A stretch of 35,385 nt of DNA from an uncultured Bacilli bacterium (GTDB lineage Bacteria; Bacillota_I; Bacilli_A; RF39; UBA660), in assembly GCA_947629265.1 (NCBI GenBank), contig CANRCZ010000014.1:1-35385 (forward strand), read 5' to 3'. The notes under the pieces are model-generated. The model saw only the letters and a program-made list of their open reading frames with translations. It searched no databases and had not been told where the DNA came from. Shown piece after piece: positions 6,329 to 15,489 of the stretch (position 1 is its first letter; each line of letters opens with the position of its first letter). The position numbers were made by a program, and so were the translations under genes.

Positions 6329-7567
6329 GTGATTTTAAAGGAATTAACAAATGAAGAGTTCAAAAACTTTACTGACACTTTTTACATAAAATCGATTTAT
6401 CAAACAGTTGAATATGCTTTTGTTATGGGTAATCAAGGTTTTGATTGTATCTTTTTAGGTCTATGTGATAATAATACTATCGTAGCTGCTTCTTTATTTT
6501 TAATTGATAAGAATAAAAAATACAAATTTGCATATTCGCCTAGGGGTTTTTTAATTGATTACAATAACAAAAAGCTAGTGGAACTTTATACTAAGGAAAT
6601 TAAAAAATATTTTAATAAAAATCAAATTATGGCGGTTAAATTAGATCCTTATATCATCAGAACAACTTATGATTTAAGGTATGATTTAGCGACTAAAAAT
6701 CAAAATTATGATGATATGTTTAATTTCTTTAAGAAATTAGGTTATAAACATTTAGGTTACAATAATTATTTTGAAGCTATTAAACCTAGGTTTGAGGCGG
6801 TTATCGATTTAAGTGTTCCATATTATGTTCTATTTAAAAATATCAATAAACAATTTAGAACGAAGATAAGAGGTGCTGAAAGAAATGGTGTTAAGGTTTA
6901 TAAGGGTGATATCAGTAACTTAAATCTTCTATATTTACAGACTAAGAAAAAGTACCCTAGAAATTTAAAGTATTTTGAGGATGTTTATAAATATTGGAGC
7001 AATTATGATAATGTTGAGTTTTTCTATACTAAGTTGGATACAAAGCATTATTTAGCGGTAAGTCAAAAGCTATTAAGAGAACAAGAATCGATCGTTAATA
7101 AGTTAAATATCGAGATTAGAAATTCTAACAAGATGAATAATAAGAAAGTAATCAATAAAAAGATGGAAGCTGATCGTTTGGTTGAGAAATATCGTAATCA
7201 GATGATTAAGGCTACTAAGTTGCTTACTGAATATCCTGATGGTATAGTAACGTCATCGGCTTTGATAGTTAAAAATAATGATGAGGTTAATTTATTGATG
7301 GATGGGTATGATCCTAAGTTTAAGATATTAAATTCTAAGCATTTATTAATTTGGAAATTATGTGAAAGGTATTCTAAGTTAGGTTTTAAGAAATTTAATT
7401 TAGGTGGTCTATCTAATATTAATTTAAAGGATAATCGTTATAAGGGATTAAATGATTTTAAGTTAAAGTTTAATTCTTTGGTTATTGAGTATATGGGTGA
7501 TTTAGAATTGATTACAAGCAACAAATTATATTTCTTGTATAAAAATGCTAATATATTAAAAAAATAA
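6329..7567 (+). CDS. FemX/FemAB-type peptidyltransferase
   Basis: The 412-residue product belongs to the FemABX family. These enzymes transfer amino acids from aminoacyl-tRNA to the peptidoglycan stem peptide to build interpeptide bridges. Seen features are an N-terminal GNAT-like half (ending near YLLNKN-like LAVSQKLL), the INKQFRTKIRGAERNGV segment, and a long helical insert at about residues 240-290. That insert is lysine/asparagine rich and typical of the coiled-coil arm. A second GNAT half follows with LLIWKLCERYSKLGFKKFNL and GLNDFKLKFN. GTG start at 6329 with GAGGTG five bases upstream. It is a single-gene unit ending in a bidirectional terminator. The amino acid added cannot be told. 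Confidence 0.85.
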   Translation: MILKELTNEEFKNFTDTFYIKSIYQTVEYAFVMGNQGFDCIFLGLCDNNTIVAASLFLIDKNKKYKFAYSPRGFLIDYNNKKLVELYTKEIKKYFNKNQIMAVKLDPYIIRTTYDLRYDLATKNQNYDDMFNFFKKLGYKHLGYNNYFEAIKPRFEAVIDLSVPYYVLFKNINKQFRTKIRGAERNGVKVYKGDISNLNLLYLQTKKKYPRNLKYFEDVYKYWSNYDNVEFFYTKLDTKHYLAVSQKLLREQESIVNKLNIEIRNSNKMNNKKVINKKMEADRLVEKYRNQMIKATKLLTEYPDGIVTSSALIVKNNDEVNLLMDGYDPKFKILNSKHLLIWKLCERYSKLGFKKFNLGGLSNINLKDNRYKGLNDFKLKFNSLVIEYMGDLELITSNKLYFLYKNANILKK

Positions 7568-7588
7568 CTCGTGGAAGCGAGTTTTTTA
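7561..7588. terminator. Bidirectional terminator between convergent genes
   Basis: AACTCG-TGGAAG-CGAGTT flanked by an A run and a T run. It serves the FemX-type gene on plus and the HD gene on minus. Confidence 0.85.
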
Positions 7589-8059
7589 GTCGAAATCTTT
7601 TACCACTTTTAAGGCATTTAAGATATCTTGTTCAAAAATGGTATTTTTTGAAAGTGGTATGTAATATTTTTCGGTTTCTTCGATATATTTATGTCTAAAT
7701 CTTTTATCGGTATAAATAGAGTCTAATAGGTTATGAAAACGATCAGCTAATTTAACTGGTAATGCTAGATCATTATTTTTTATTCTTTTAACGTAGTCAT
7801 CCATATTATAGTTTTTTTCTTTGGTGAGCAAAATAACAGCTTCTAGTACTTTATCGTTAGTTAATGATAGTATTTCTTGTTCAGTACCATCGGTATCTTC
7901 TAGGATATCATGTAGTAAAGCTACGTACTGATAATCGACTGGATAACCTTTTTGTTTTATAACGTCTTTAACTGATATTGAGTGGGTAATAGAGGGTGCA
8001 CCGTTTTTTCTAGTTTGTCCTTTATATTTATTTTCGATATATTTTAATATTTCAAACAT
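7586..8059 (-). CDS. Short HD-domain protein resembling (p)ppGpp hydrolases
   Basis: The 157-residue product has the HD hydrolase layout of the RelA/SpoT N-terminal and small alarmone hydrolase group. It has R-NG-P---H (TRKNGAPSITH), HDILEDT, and KLADRFHNL, supplying the metal-binding H...HD...D set. There is no synthetase or regulatory domain. The role may be hydrolysis of (p)ppGpp or a related nucleotide, inferred from the motif set. ATG 8059 is preferred over GTG 8068 because AGGTG is correctly placed before it. It has its own promoter and stands alone. Confidence 0.75.
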   Translation of the reverse strand: MFEILKYIENKYKGQTRKNGAPSITHSISVKDVIKQKGYPVDYQYVALLHDILEDTDGTEQEILSLTNDKVLEAVILLTKEKNYNMDDYVKRIKNNDLALPVKLADRFHNLLDSIYTDKRFRHKYIEETEKYYIPLSKNTIFEQDILNALKVVKDFD

Positions 8060-8089
8060 CCTTATCACCTACTATATAAATCCATAATT

Positions 8090-8118
8090 ATTATATCCGT
8101 AATGCTAAAAATAATCAA
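8090..8118 (-). promoter_or_regulatory. Promoter of the HD gene
   Basis: TTGATT (8118-8113), 17-base spacer, TATAAT (8095-8090). Confidence 0.7.
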
Positions 8119-8126
8119 TACATATG

Positions 8127-8196
8127 TAAAAAAAACTCATTAAATGATTGAGCTACTTATAAGTTTAAAGTGTTCATTCATAAATTGAGTTTTTTA
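8127..8196 (-). terminator. Terminator of the large pilin-like gene
   Basis: Long hairpin on the minus strand. AAACTCA and TGAGTTT form the base, ATGA/TCAT lies inside, and eight T follow. Confidence 0.6.
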
Positions 8197-10449
8197 TTAT
8201 TTGGCTGGTGTTAGAGATATGTCAAAGTTGTTAAATTGATAAATAGAGAAACTTTTACCAGTTGCATCACCTCTATCCGTATTAAATGATACTTGTTCTA
8301 ACACCTTATTTTTGGGTTTGATAAGTATTATATATGTTGGATAGTTTCCTTTACCGCTAGCACCACCAGTTATTATGTTGTTTGATTCTGGAAAAAAATA
8401 ATCTCCGATAGTATTACTACCATATACAACTAATGGTTCAATATAATCTTTATCTACAGCTTCTTTTATGGTTAACTCTTTATCATTGTCTTTGAATTTT
8501 ATCTTTAAATTAGATATCTCACTATAACCACCACAACTTGCAAAGTAAAAATTTAATTTAATCCATTTATTATTATCAGCTGTTATTTTTATAGTATTTG
8601 ATTCTTTAAAATCACCAGAATATAGTGTTTTTATATCAGAATTATTAAATGGTTGTAAACATTGAACGTATTTATAATTTCCTTTTTTATCATAAAATTT
8701 ATAATTCGATGTTGTACACCACATTCCCAATTCTTTTGTTGGCTCGTTCGTTGTATACAATTTTAAATTTTCAATTGTATCTAATGTTGGAATATTTTCT
8801 CCATATGATTTTACCAATTCTGGCATTTTACTTTTTAATAAAGTTTTTACTTTAAGAGTTTTACTTTTTTCTAAACTATTTGTTAGTTTCATGATATATG
8901 CATCACTATTTCCAAAGTTAAAATCTTCAAAGTCACCATTAGTTGAAAAACTCGTTCCTGATATGATAAAACCATCATCTGTCGCACTTATAGATTTTAC
9001 CTCGTCATGATTAAATCCACCTATGGCTGTTTTCTTTTTTACAGTACCTGATAAATCATATTCAACTACTATTCCTGTTGCATATCCAGCGTTGGAATTA
9101 CTAACACCACTCATATCATAATCGTTTGATTTACTATACCCTACAACATAAACTTTATCATTTTTAACTATTATATTATTAAAACAATCCTCATCACTGC
9201 CACCAAAATTTTTGGCCCACATAATTGGTAGTATACCTTTTTCTTCTGGAGTTTTGTTAAATTTTACTATATATGAATCGACTCTACCACCATAATATTT
9301 TAGTCCATTGACATCGGCTTCTCCCCCAAAACCTACGGCTATATAACCATCTTCTACCTCTACTATTGAAGAGAACCTCACACTAGTTTTTGAATCTAAT
9401 ATTCCTTGATTTATGATGCTACCATCATTAGGGGATATTTCAATAATACTCCCTTTAGTATCAAGAGCTGCTAATAATATGTTACCATTATTTAACTTTT
9501 TCAAATCAAAAGCATTTGAATAAACGGTTAAATATTCTTTATGCCATACATGTTTAAAATTACTATCGTATTTAGATACATAGGCAAAATTTGCACCACT
9601 TTCATCTTCATAGGGTTTTCTTCCACTTAAAGATACATAATATGCTTCACCGTTTTTAATAATTCTATTTGAAGCTAAATATTCATTATTTTCTGATAAA
9701 GAAGATGCTAAAATTTCTTTTTTTATTTGTTGACCTTTTTTATTGTATTGAACGATAAACACTGATACAGAATTATTCTCACTTAGATCTCCATCTTTAG
9801 ACATTCCATATCCCAATACAGTGTATTTGTCATCTTCTTCTATTACATCGGTAAAGTAGTCAGCATCGCTACCACCAAAGTTATGTTCCCATTCAATATT
9901 ACCATCTTTATCGTATTTTACGATAATGGCATCTTCTTTTATATCTGAGCCTTTATTTGATAACCCATTTATTTTACTTGAATTACTTGATCCTACGGCT
10001 ATATATCCTTTATCACTAGTTTGAATTACTCTATCAAAACTATCTAGATAGTTTCCACCATAATTTACATATGTTGAGGCTACCTCTAAAGCATGTCCGC
10101 CTCCACAGTCTAAATATGCTGTGTATTCATATGTATTTGTTTTTTCTACTTTTACATATCCATCACATGTTTCATTACCGTATGGATTTCTTACCTTTTT
10201 TAAATATCCGTTTTCTAAGCTACTTAGCATTATGTATTCATGTTCATTAGTTTTTAAATTAAAATCTGCTGTATGATCTAACACATATGCTTCAGCGGCA
10301 TGTTCCATGTTTTTCTTTACAATCTCTAAAGATTGATCTTTACTTTTATTTATTAGCTTCAATACTTGTGGTACTGCTATTAATGCTATAACAGCTAGTA
10401 TAACAATTACCGCTAACAATTCTATTAATGTAAAACCTTTTTTCTTCAT
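8197..10449 (-). CDS. Large type IV pilin-like protein with propeller-like repeats
   Basis: The 750-residue product starts MKKKGFTLIELLAVIVILAV, a class III prepilin leader with the conserved E5 of the mature helix. It continues with the pilin helix to about residue 60 and DHTADF. Residues about 110-580 contain repeats of the form GG-AVGSSNS / DAIIVKYDKDGNIEWEHNFGGSDAD / YTVLGYG. The motif FGGSD-D and its relatives (NFGGSDEDCFN, IGGFNHDEVKS) recur. This suggests a beta-propeller of the PQQ/WD type. A C-terminal region of about 170 residues is probably a second beta domain. Ordinary pilins have 100-200 residues. ATG 10449 is nine bases after GGAGG, while ATG 10458 touches it. It is divergent from the XRE gene and shares its regulatory region. 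Confidence 0.85.
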   Translation of the reverse strand: MKKKGFTLIELLAVIVILAVIALIAVPQVLKLINKSKDQSLEIVKKNMEHAAEAYVLDHTADFNLKTNEHEYIMLSSLENGYLKKVRNPYGNETCDGYVKVEKTNTYEYTAYLDCGGGHALEVASTYVNYGGNYLDSFDRVIQTSDKGYIAVGSSNSSKINGLSNKGSDIKEDAIIVKYDKDGNIEWEHNFGGSDADYFTDVIEEDDKYTVLGYGMSKDGDLSENNSVSVFIVQYNKKGQQIKKEILASSLSENNEYLASNRIIKNGEAYYVSLSGRKPYEDESGANFAYVSKYDSNFKHVWHKEYLTVYSNAFDLKKLNNGNILLAALDTKGSIIEISPNDGSIINQGILDSKTSVRFSSIVEVEDGYIAVGFGGEADVNGLKYYGGRVDSYIVKFNKTPEEKGILPIMWAKNFGGSDEDCFNNIIVKNDKVYVVGYSKSNDYDMSGVSNSNAGYATGIVVEYDLSGTVKKKTAIGGFNHDEVKSISATDDGFIISGTSFSTNGDFEDFNFGNSDAYIMKLTNSLEKSKTLKVKTLLKSKMPELVKSYGENIPTLDTIENLKLYTTNEPTKELGMWCTTSNYKFYDKKGNYKYVQCLQPFNNSDIKTLYSGDFKESNTIKITADNNKWIKLNFYFASCGGYSEISNLKIKFKDNDKELTIKEAVDKDYIEPLVVYGSNTIGDYFFPESNNIITGGASGKGNYPTYIILIKPKNKVLEQVSFNTDRGDATGKSFSIYQFNNFDISLTPAK

Positions 10450-10472
10450 ATATCTCATCCTCCAAATATAAT

Positions 10473-10540
10473 TTGTACACTGGTACTGTACAATTATAAT
10501 TAAATTATAACATTAAAATTGTACCTTGTAAAGGTACAAT
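10473..10540. promoter_or_regulatory. Two GTAC palindromes and the pilin promoter in the divergent region
   Basis: Two inverted repeats share the form TTGTAC-N9-GTACAA: 10473-10493 (arms TTGTACA) and 10517-10541 (arms AATTGTACC). On the minus strand TTTACA, a 17-base spacer and TATAAT form a promoter for the large pilin-like gene. Its -35 lies inside the second repeat, and the first repeat lies just downstream of the start of transcription. This is the layout of a repressor operator pair. The adjacent XRE gene is the likely source of the regulator. Confidence 0.7.
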
Positions 10541-10598
10541 TAATACATTTAAAAATTTTTAATGTTACTATTTTTATATTAAAAAGAGGGGATAAGAT

Positions 10599-10811
10599 AT
10601 GAAGATAATAGTTAATAATCACTCAGTAGGTGAAACAATAAAATTTATAAGACAATGGACTGAAACGTCACAAACCAAATTTGGAAAAAAAATAAATTTA
10701 AGTCGTAGCGCTATTGCAAAAATAGAGGGTGATATAAATACTATCACCTTAAACAAACTAATGGAAATTGCTAAAAACGAGGGTTTAATCGTTACAATCG
10801 AAAAAAAATAG
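10599..10811 (+). CDS. Small XRE-family DNA-binding protein
   Basis: The 70-residue product is essentially one helix-turn-helix domain. VGETIKFIRQWTETSQTKFGKKINLSRSAIAKIEGD matches the Cro/C1 helix 2-3 arrangement (SQ--FG-K---SRS-I-KIE-G). A final helix and a short beta end follow (IAKNEGLIVTIEKK). AGAGGGG precedes the ATG. It is divergent from the pilin-propeller gene, with palindromic sites between them. It probably represses or gates that promoter and possibly its own. It has no ligand or dimerisation domain beyond the HTH. It shares a bidirectional terminator with tuf. Confidence 0.9.
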   Translation: MKIIVNNHSVGETIKFIRQWTETSQTKFGKKINLSRSAIAKIEGDINTITLNKLMEIAKNEGLIVTIEKK

Positions 10812-10829
10812 GAACTTAATCCTATTTTT
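10804..10829. terminator. Bidirectional terminator between the XRE gene and tuf
   Basis: AAAAATAGGA-ACTTAA-TCCTATTTTT, a 10-bp stem with runs on both sides. It overlaps the XRE stop codon. Confidence 0.85.
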
Positions 10830-10830
10830 A

Positions 10831-12018
10831 TTATTCAATAATTTCTGAAACGTTACCAGCACCAACTGTTCTACCACCCTCACGAATAGAGAACTTAGTT
10901 CCATTTTCGATAGCGATAGGAGCAATTAATTCAACTGTCATTTCAACATTATCTCCAGGCATTACCATTTCAACACCAGCAGGTAGTTCGATAACTCCTG
11001 TAACGTCTGTTGTTCTGAAATAGAATTGTGGACGGTAATTTGAGAAGAATGGTGTATGACGTCCACCCTCTTCTTTGCTAAGTACATAAACTTGAGCTTT
11101 GAATTTCTTATGAGGTGTAACTGAACCTGGTTTAGCTAAAACTTGACCACGTTCTACGTCTTCACGTGAAATACCACGTAATAAGATACCAGCGTTATCT
11201 CCACATTCAGCGTAATCTAATTGTTTACGGAACATTTCGATACCAGTAACTACTGATTTTTGAGTATCTTTAAGACCAACGATTTCAACCTCTTCGTTAA
11301 GTTTTAATTGACCTCTTTCAACACGTCCTGTAACAACAGTTCCACGACCTGTGATTGTAAATACGTCTTCGATTGGCATTAAGAATGGTTTATCTGTATC
11401 ACGAGATGGAGTTTCAATCCAAGTATCAACAGCATTCATTAATTCCATAATGTTATCAACGTATTTAGGATCTCCCTCAAGAGCTTTTAATGCAGATCCA
11501 CGGATGATTGGAGTATTATCTCCATCGTATCCATATTCAGTTAATAATTCACGAATTTCCATTTCAACAAGTTCTAACAATTCAGGATCGTCAACCATGT
11601 CACATTTATTCATGAATACAACCATACGAGGAACACCAACTTGACGTGAAAGTAAGATGTGTTCACGAGTTTGGGCCATAGGTCCATCAGTTGCAGCAAT
11701 AACTAAGATTGCTCCATCCATTTGTGCTGCACCAGTAATCATGTTTTTTACATAGTCAGCATGCCCAGGACAGTCAACGTGTGCATAGTGTCTGTTTTCT
11801 GTTTCATATTCGATATGAGCAGTATTGATAGTTATACCACGTTCTCTTTCTTCTGGGGCTTTATCGATATTAGCAAAATCAACTTGTTCATTTCCTGCGA
11901 TTTTTTCAGATAAAACTTTAGAAATAGCAGCTGTTAAAGTTGTTTTACCATGGTCTACGTGTCCAATAGTACCAATGTTAACATGTGGTTTTGAACGGTC
12001 GTATTTTTGTTTTGCCAT
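10831..12018 (-). CDS. tuf: Elongation factor Tu
   Basis: EF-Tu carries aminoacyl-tRNA to the ribosome as a ternary complex with GTP. The 395-residue product has the full family length. It has G1 GHVDHGKT, the switch region RGITI, G3 DCPGH, G4 NKCD and the SAL element, followed by domains 2 and 3 ending in [18 protein letters not shown] precedes the ATG. It is the last gene of the str operon but also has its own promoter in the 75-base gap after fusA, allowing extra EF-Tu synthesis. Confidence 0.99.
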   Translation of the reverse strand: MAKQKYDRSKPHVNIGTIGHVDHGKTTLTAAISKVLSEKIAGNEQVDFANIDKAPEERERGITINTAHIEYETENRHYAHVDCPGHADYVKNMITGAAQMDGAILVIAATDGPMAQTREHILLSRQVGVPRMVVFMNKCDMVDDPELLELVEMEIRELLTEYGYDGDNTPIIRGSALKALEGDPKYVDNIMELMNAVDTWIETPSRDTDKPFLMPIEDVFTITGRGTVVTGRVERGQLKLNEEVEIVGLKDTQKSVVTGIEMFRKQLDYAECGDNAGILLRGISREDVERGQVLAKPGSVTPHKKFKAQVYVLSKEEGGRHTPFFSNYRPQFYFRTTDVTGVIELPAGVEMVMPGDNVEMTVELIAPIAIENGTKFSIREGGRTVGAGNVSEIIE

Positions 12019-12043
12019 AATTTATTCCTCCTCTAATTTGTTT

Positions 12044-12083
12044 ATACAATATTAATTGTATCTAATTAATTGGAAAATATCAA
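12044..12083 (-). promoter_or_regulatory. Internal promoter of tuf with overlapping palindrome
   Basis: TTGATA (12083-12078), 17-base spacer, TACAAT (12060-12055). ATACAAT-N4-ATTGTAT (12044-12061) is a perfect inverted repeat covering the -10 and the likely start of transcription. Confidence 0.65.
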
Positions 12084-12093
12084 GTATTTTTGA

Positions 12094-14166
12094 TTAATTT
12101 CCACCATTTTTCTTGATAATTTCTTCTGCAATATTTCTTGGTACCTCTTCGTAATGATCGAATTCCATTGTAGAGTTTCCTCGACCTTGAGTATTGCTTC
12201 TTAAGCTTGTTGCATAACCAAACATTTCAGCTAATGGTACCATTGCATTGATTGCAATTGCATTACCACGTGATTCTTGACCCATAGGTTTACCACGACG
12301 AGATGTAATATCTCCCATGACATTACCTAAGTATTCATCAGGTGTTACAACTGTAACTTTCATAATTGGTTCTAGTAAAACTGGTTTACATTTGTTTTTA
12401 GCTTCTTTAAGAGCTAATGATGCTGCAACTTTGAAAGCCATTTCTGATGAGTCGACATCATGGTATGAACCATCAAATAATGTAGCTTTAACATCAACCA
12501 TTGGATATCCAGCTAAAACACCAGTTTTTAAAGCGTCTTGTAGACCTTTATCAGTTACTGGAATATATTCACGAGGTACGACACCACCAACGATAGCATC
12601 GACGAATTCATATCCTTTATCAGGATTTGGTTCGAATTTAATCCAAACGTGTCCATATTGTCCACGACCACCTGATTGTTTAATATATTTACCCTCACAT
12701 TCAGCTGTTTGAGTAATTGTTTCACGATATGAAACTTGTGGTTTACCAACATTAGCTTCAACACCGAATTCTCTTTTCATTCTATCGACGATGATATCAA
12801 GGTGTAATTCACCCATACCAGCGATGATAGTTTGACCAGTTTCGGTATCAGTAGAAGCTCTAAATGTAGGGTCTTCTTCAGATAATTTTTGTAGAGCTGT
12901 TGCCATTTTATCTTGATCAGCTTTTGATTTTGGTTCAACAGCTAATTGAATAACTGGTTCTGGGAATTCCATTGTTTCCAAAATACAAGGTTTCTTCTCA
13001 TCACAAAGTGTATCACCAGTTGTCGTATTTTTAAGTCCAACAGCTGCAGCTATATCACCAGTATATACCTCTGAAATTTCAGTTCTGTTGTTAGCTTGCA
13101 TCTGTAATAGACGTCCAATTCTTTCTTTAGTATTCTTAGTAGCATTTAGTACGTAAGAACCACTATTTAAGCAACCTGAATAAACACGTATAAATGTTAA
13201 TCTTCCTACGAATGGATCAGTTGCAACTTTAAATGCTAAGGCACTAAATGGTTCACTATCTGATGGATGTCTTTCGATTTCTTTACCATCTAGATCAGTT
13301 CCTTTGATAGATGCAATATCTGTAGGAGCTGGTAGGTAATCTACGATAGCGTCTAGTAATGGTTTAACACCCATGTTACCTAAAGCTGTACCACATAATA
13401 CTGGGAAGAATTCAACGCTAAGAGTACCTTTACGAATTGCACGTTTGATTAATTCGACTGATACCTCTTCACCCTCTAGATATTTTTCCATAAGTTCATC
13501 GTCAAATTCAGCGACAGCTTCGATTAATTCGTTACGTTTTTCTTCAACGATATCTACTAAGTCTGCTGGAATATCGATAACAGTTGCTTCTTCTTCTTGT
13601 TTTCCATCATATTTGTAAGCTGTTCTTGTAATTAAGTCAACAACGCCACAGAATTCTGATTCAGCACCGATTGGCCATTCGATAGGTTTAGCATTTACAC
13701 CTAAACGGCTATCGATAGTTGATAAACTATATTCAAAGTTAGCACCCATCTTATCCATCTTATTACAGAAAATCATTCTAGGTACTTTAAATTCAGTAGC
13801 TTGGCGCCAAACTGTTTCAGTTTGTGGTTCTACACCGGCTTGAGCGTCAAGTAAAGCTACAGCACCATCTAGTACACGTAAACTTCTTGACACCTCAACT
13901 GTAAAGTCTACGTGTCCTGGAGTATCGATGATATTGAAACGATATCCTTTCCAATAAGCTGTTACAGCGGCTGATGTAATAGTAATTCCACGTTCTTTTT
14001 CTTGTTCCATCCAGTCAGTTGTTGATTCACCATCATGTGTTTCACCAATCTTATGGATACGACCTGTATGGAATAGGATACGTTCAGTACAAGTAGTTTT
14101 ACCTGCATCGATATGTGCCATTATTCCAATATTACGAGTTTTGTCTAAACTATATTCACGAGCCAT
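12094..14166 (-). CDS. fusA: Elongation factor G
   Basis: This is the ribosomal translocase GTPase. The 690-residue product has the family length, with G1 [15 protein letters not shown]3 DTPGHVDF and G4 NKMD. Domain II and the domain IV segment [10 protein letters not shown] follow, then the C-terminal domain V. It is third in the str operon, 17 bases after rpsG. The start is supported by the canonical N-terminus [18 protein letters not shown]. Confidence 0.99.
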   Translation of the reverse strand: MAREYSLDKTRNIGIMAHIDAGKTTCTERILFHTGRIHKIGETHDGESTTDWMEQEKERGITITSAAVTAYWKGYRFNIIDTPGHVDFTVEVSRSLRVLDGAVALLDAQAGVEPQTETVWRQATEFKVPRMIFCNKMDKMGANFEYSLSTIDSRLGVNAKPIEWPIGAESEFCGVVDLITRTAYKYDGKQEEEATVIDIPADLVDIVEEKRNELIEAVAEFDDELMEKYLEGEEVSVELIKRAIRKGTLSVEFFPVLCGTALGNMGVKPLLDAIVDYLPAPTDIASIKGTDLDGKEIERHPSDSEPFSALAFKVATDPFVGRLTFIRVYSGCLNSGSYVLNATKNTKERIGRLLQMQANNRTEISEVYTGDIAAAVGLKNTTTGDTLCDEKKPCILETMEFPEPVIQLAVEPKSKADQDKMATALQKLSEEDPTFRASTDTETGQTIIAGMGELHLDIIVDRMKREFGVEANVGKPQVSYRETITQTAECEGKYIKQSGGRGQYGHVWIKFEPNPDKGYEFVDAIVGGVVPREYIPVTDKGLQDALKTGVLAGYPMVDVKATLFDGSYHDVDSSEMAFKVAASLALKEAKNKCKPVLLEPIMKVTVVTPDEYLGNVMGDITSRRGKPMGQESRGNAIAINAMVPLAEMFGYATSLRSNTQGRGNSTMEFDHYEEVPRNIAEEIIKKNGGN

Positions 14167-14183
14167 ATTTTAATTCCTTTCTT

Positions 14184-14651
14184 TTACCAACGGTAGTGAG
14201 CAAATGCTTTATTTGCTTCTGCCATTCTATGTGTATCTTCACGTTTCTTAACAGCGCCACCAGTACCCTCTGAAGCATCGATTATTTCATTAGCTAAATT
14301 TTCAGCCATTGAATGACCTCCACGAAGCCTTGCATAATTTACTAACCAACGTAAACCTAAAGCTTGAGAACGGTCAGCTTTTACCTCGATTGGTACTTGG
14401 TAGTTAGCACCACCAACACGACGTGATTTAACCTCTAGTGCTGGTTTGATGTTTTCCATAGCAGCATTAAATACTTCCATTGGATCTTTGTTAGTCTTTT
14501 CTTTAACGATATCAAAAGCATCGTAAAGAATTGTTTGAGCTGTTCCTTTTTTACCATCTAACATAATTTGGTTAACTAGTTTGGTAACTAATTTTGAATT
14601 GTATATTGGATCAGCTAAAACGTCTCTTTTTTCTGCACGTCTTTTACGCAT
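14184..14651 (-). CDS. rpsG: 30S ribosomal protein S7
   Basis: The 155-residue product is of standard length. Motifs include [39 protein letters not shown] and the C-terminal AHYRW. S7 nucleates the 30S head and contacts the E site. It lies 15 bases after rpsL and before fusA. Confidence 0.99.
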   Translation of the reverse strand: MRKRRAEKRDVLADPIYNSKLVTKLVNQIMLDGKKGTAQTILYDAFDIVKEKTNKDPMEVFNAAMENIKPALEVKSRRVGGANYQVPIEVKADRSQALGLRWLVNYARLRGGHSMAENLANEIIDASEGTGGAVKKREDTHRMAEANKAFAHYRW

Positions 14652-14666
14652 TTTAATCCTCCTTAC

Positions 14667-15083
14667 CTATTTATTTTTTGGTTTTTTTGTTCCGTATTTA
14701 CTACGTCCTTGACGACGATTTTCAACGCCTGCTGTATCCATAGTACCACGAATAATATGATATCTAACACCGATTAAGTCTTTAACACGACCTCCACGGA
14801 TTAATACAACACTGTGTTCTTGTAAGTTATGTCCCTCACCACCGATATAAGCTGTTACCTCCATAGCATTACTTAAACGTACACGAGCATATTTACGTAA
14901 AGCTGAGTTTGGCTTCTTTGGTGTTAATGTACCAACACGAGTACATACACCCTTTTTTTGTGGTGAATTTTGATCTGTTTGTTTCTTTTCTCTACTGTTG
15001 TAACCTATTTCTAAAGCTGGAGATTTACTCTTTCTAACTTTATTAGATCTTCCTTTTCTTACTAGTTGATTTATAGTTGTCAT
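14667..15083 (-). CDS. rpsL: 30S ribosomal protein S12
   Basis: The 138-residue product starts [12 protein letters not shown] and carries the decoding-centre loops [11 protein letters not shown] and [13 protein letters not shown]. Wild-type lysines are at the positions where streptomycin-resistance changes occur in other bacteria. A GGAGGAGG ribosome site precedes the ATG. It is the first gene of the str operon, behind a strong promoter and a leader of about 85 bases containing a perfect hairpin. Confidence 0.99.
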   Translation of the reverse strand: MTTINQLVRKGRSNKVRKSKSPALEIGYNSREKKQTDQNSPQKKGVCTRVGTLTPKKPNSALRKYARVRLSNAMEVTAYIGGEGHNLQEHSVVLIRGGRVKDLIGVRYHIIRGTMDTAGVENRRQGRSKYGTKKPKNK

Positions 15084-15136
15084 TGTGTCCTCCTCCCATT
15101 ACACACATCCAGGTGTTTCATATATTGTCTAATTAA

Positions 15137-15204
15137 AATTTGCTAATTATTAGCAAATTCCTTAAACGCAATAATAATATATCAGTTTTTAGCTTGTATG
15201 TCAA
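15137..15204 (-). promoter_or_regulatory. str operon promoter and leader hairpin
   Basis: TTGACA (15204-15199), 17-base spacer, TATATT (15181-15176): a near-consensus promoter. About ten bases after the likely transcript start is a perfect 11-bp inverted repeat (15137-15159, one-base centre) followed by TTTTAATT. It could stabilise the 5' end or act as a weak attenuator. Confidence 0.8.
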
Positions 15205-15257
15205 CGGTTTATAATGATTTTTTTAAATTTTTGCTTCAATTTATTATATGATTAATC

Positions 15258-15266
15258 TGTTATATT
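15258..15266 (+). promoter_or_regulatory. Extended -10 promoter of the small toxin candidate
   Basis: TGT-TATATT about 30 bases before the ATG, with no good -35 match. Confidence 0.4.
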
Positions 15267-15295
15267 ATAACCAATTTTCATTATAAAGAAAATTA

Positions 15296-15388
15296 ATGCA
15301 TAAGAAAAGAGATTTATTAATCTCGTTTCTTATATTAATTATCATTTTATTAATAGTCTCTTTAATGATTCTATGTATAAAGAAATAG
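15296..15388 (+). CDS. 30-residue hydrophobic peptide, type I toxin candidate
   Basis: The ORF encodes a 30-residue peptide: charged N-terminus MHKKRD, one continuous helix of about 21 hydrophobic residues (from LLISFLILIIILL to MILCI), then a KK C-terminus. This is the build of membrane-depolarising type I toxins such as TxpA, BsrG and Fst. The ribosome site is weak (AAAGAAAA), as is common for such toxins. The first 30 bases of the gene form a 14-bp hairpin with one mismatch (15301-15332) that could block translation. A convergent antisense RNA starts about 95 bases downstream and reaches the stop codon. No sequence family match is claimed. Assignment rests on peptide architecture and gene layout. 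Confidence 0.6.
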   Translation: MHKKRDLLISFLILIIILLIVSLMILCIKK

Positions 15389-15484
15389 CACTCAATCTAG
15401 CATAGATTGGTGTTTAACCTATTTAGGCAAGTACTCAACTCAGCGAAATTAAGTCTTCCCTTTTTTATGCAAGTTTCCTTGACA
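15377..15484 (-). ncRNA. Antisense RNA 1, putative antitoxin of the 30-residue peptide
   Basis: A strong minus-strand promoter would start an RNA near 15484. The RNA begins with a CAAG-GAAA-CTTG tetraloop hairpin (15470-15481). It continues over the 3' UTR of the toxin candidate and reaches a hairpin with CAATCT/AGATTG plus CAC/GTG (15389-15412), followed by a U-rich stretch near 15377-15386. It would pair with the 3' UTR and last codons of the toxin mRNA. The 3' end is uncertain because the U run is interrupted. Confidence 0.55.
15429..15466 (+). terminator. Possible terminator of the toxin transcript
   Basis: Imperfect stem AAG-t-ACT-c-AA with TT-a-AGT-CTT, then CCC and six T. Confidence 0.4.
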
Positions 15485-15489
15485 CATTC

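Noticed and set aside
12317-12712. 131-residue plus-strand frame opposite fusA
   Set aside because: It has no ribosome site and lies wholly antisense to the strongly conserved EF-G domain IV and V.
15389-15484. tracrRNA or CRISPR-linked RNA
   Set aside because: Hairpins are present, but there is no repeat array, no cas gene and no anti-repeat. Convergence with a hydrophobic peptide gene fits an antitoxin RNA better.
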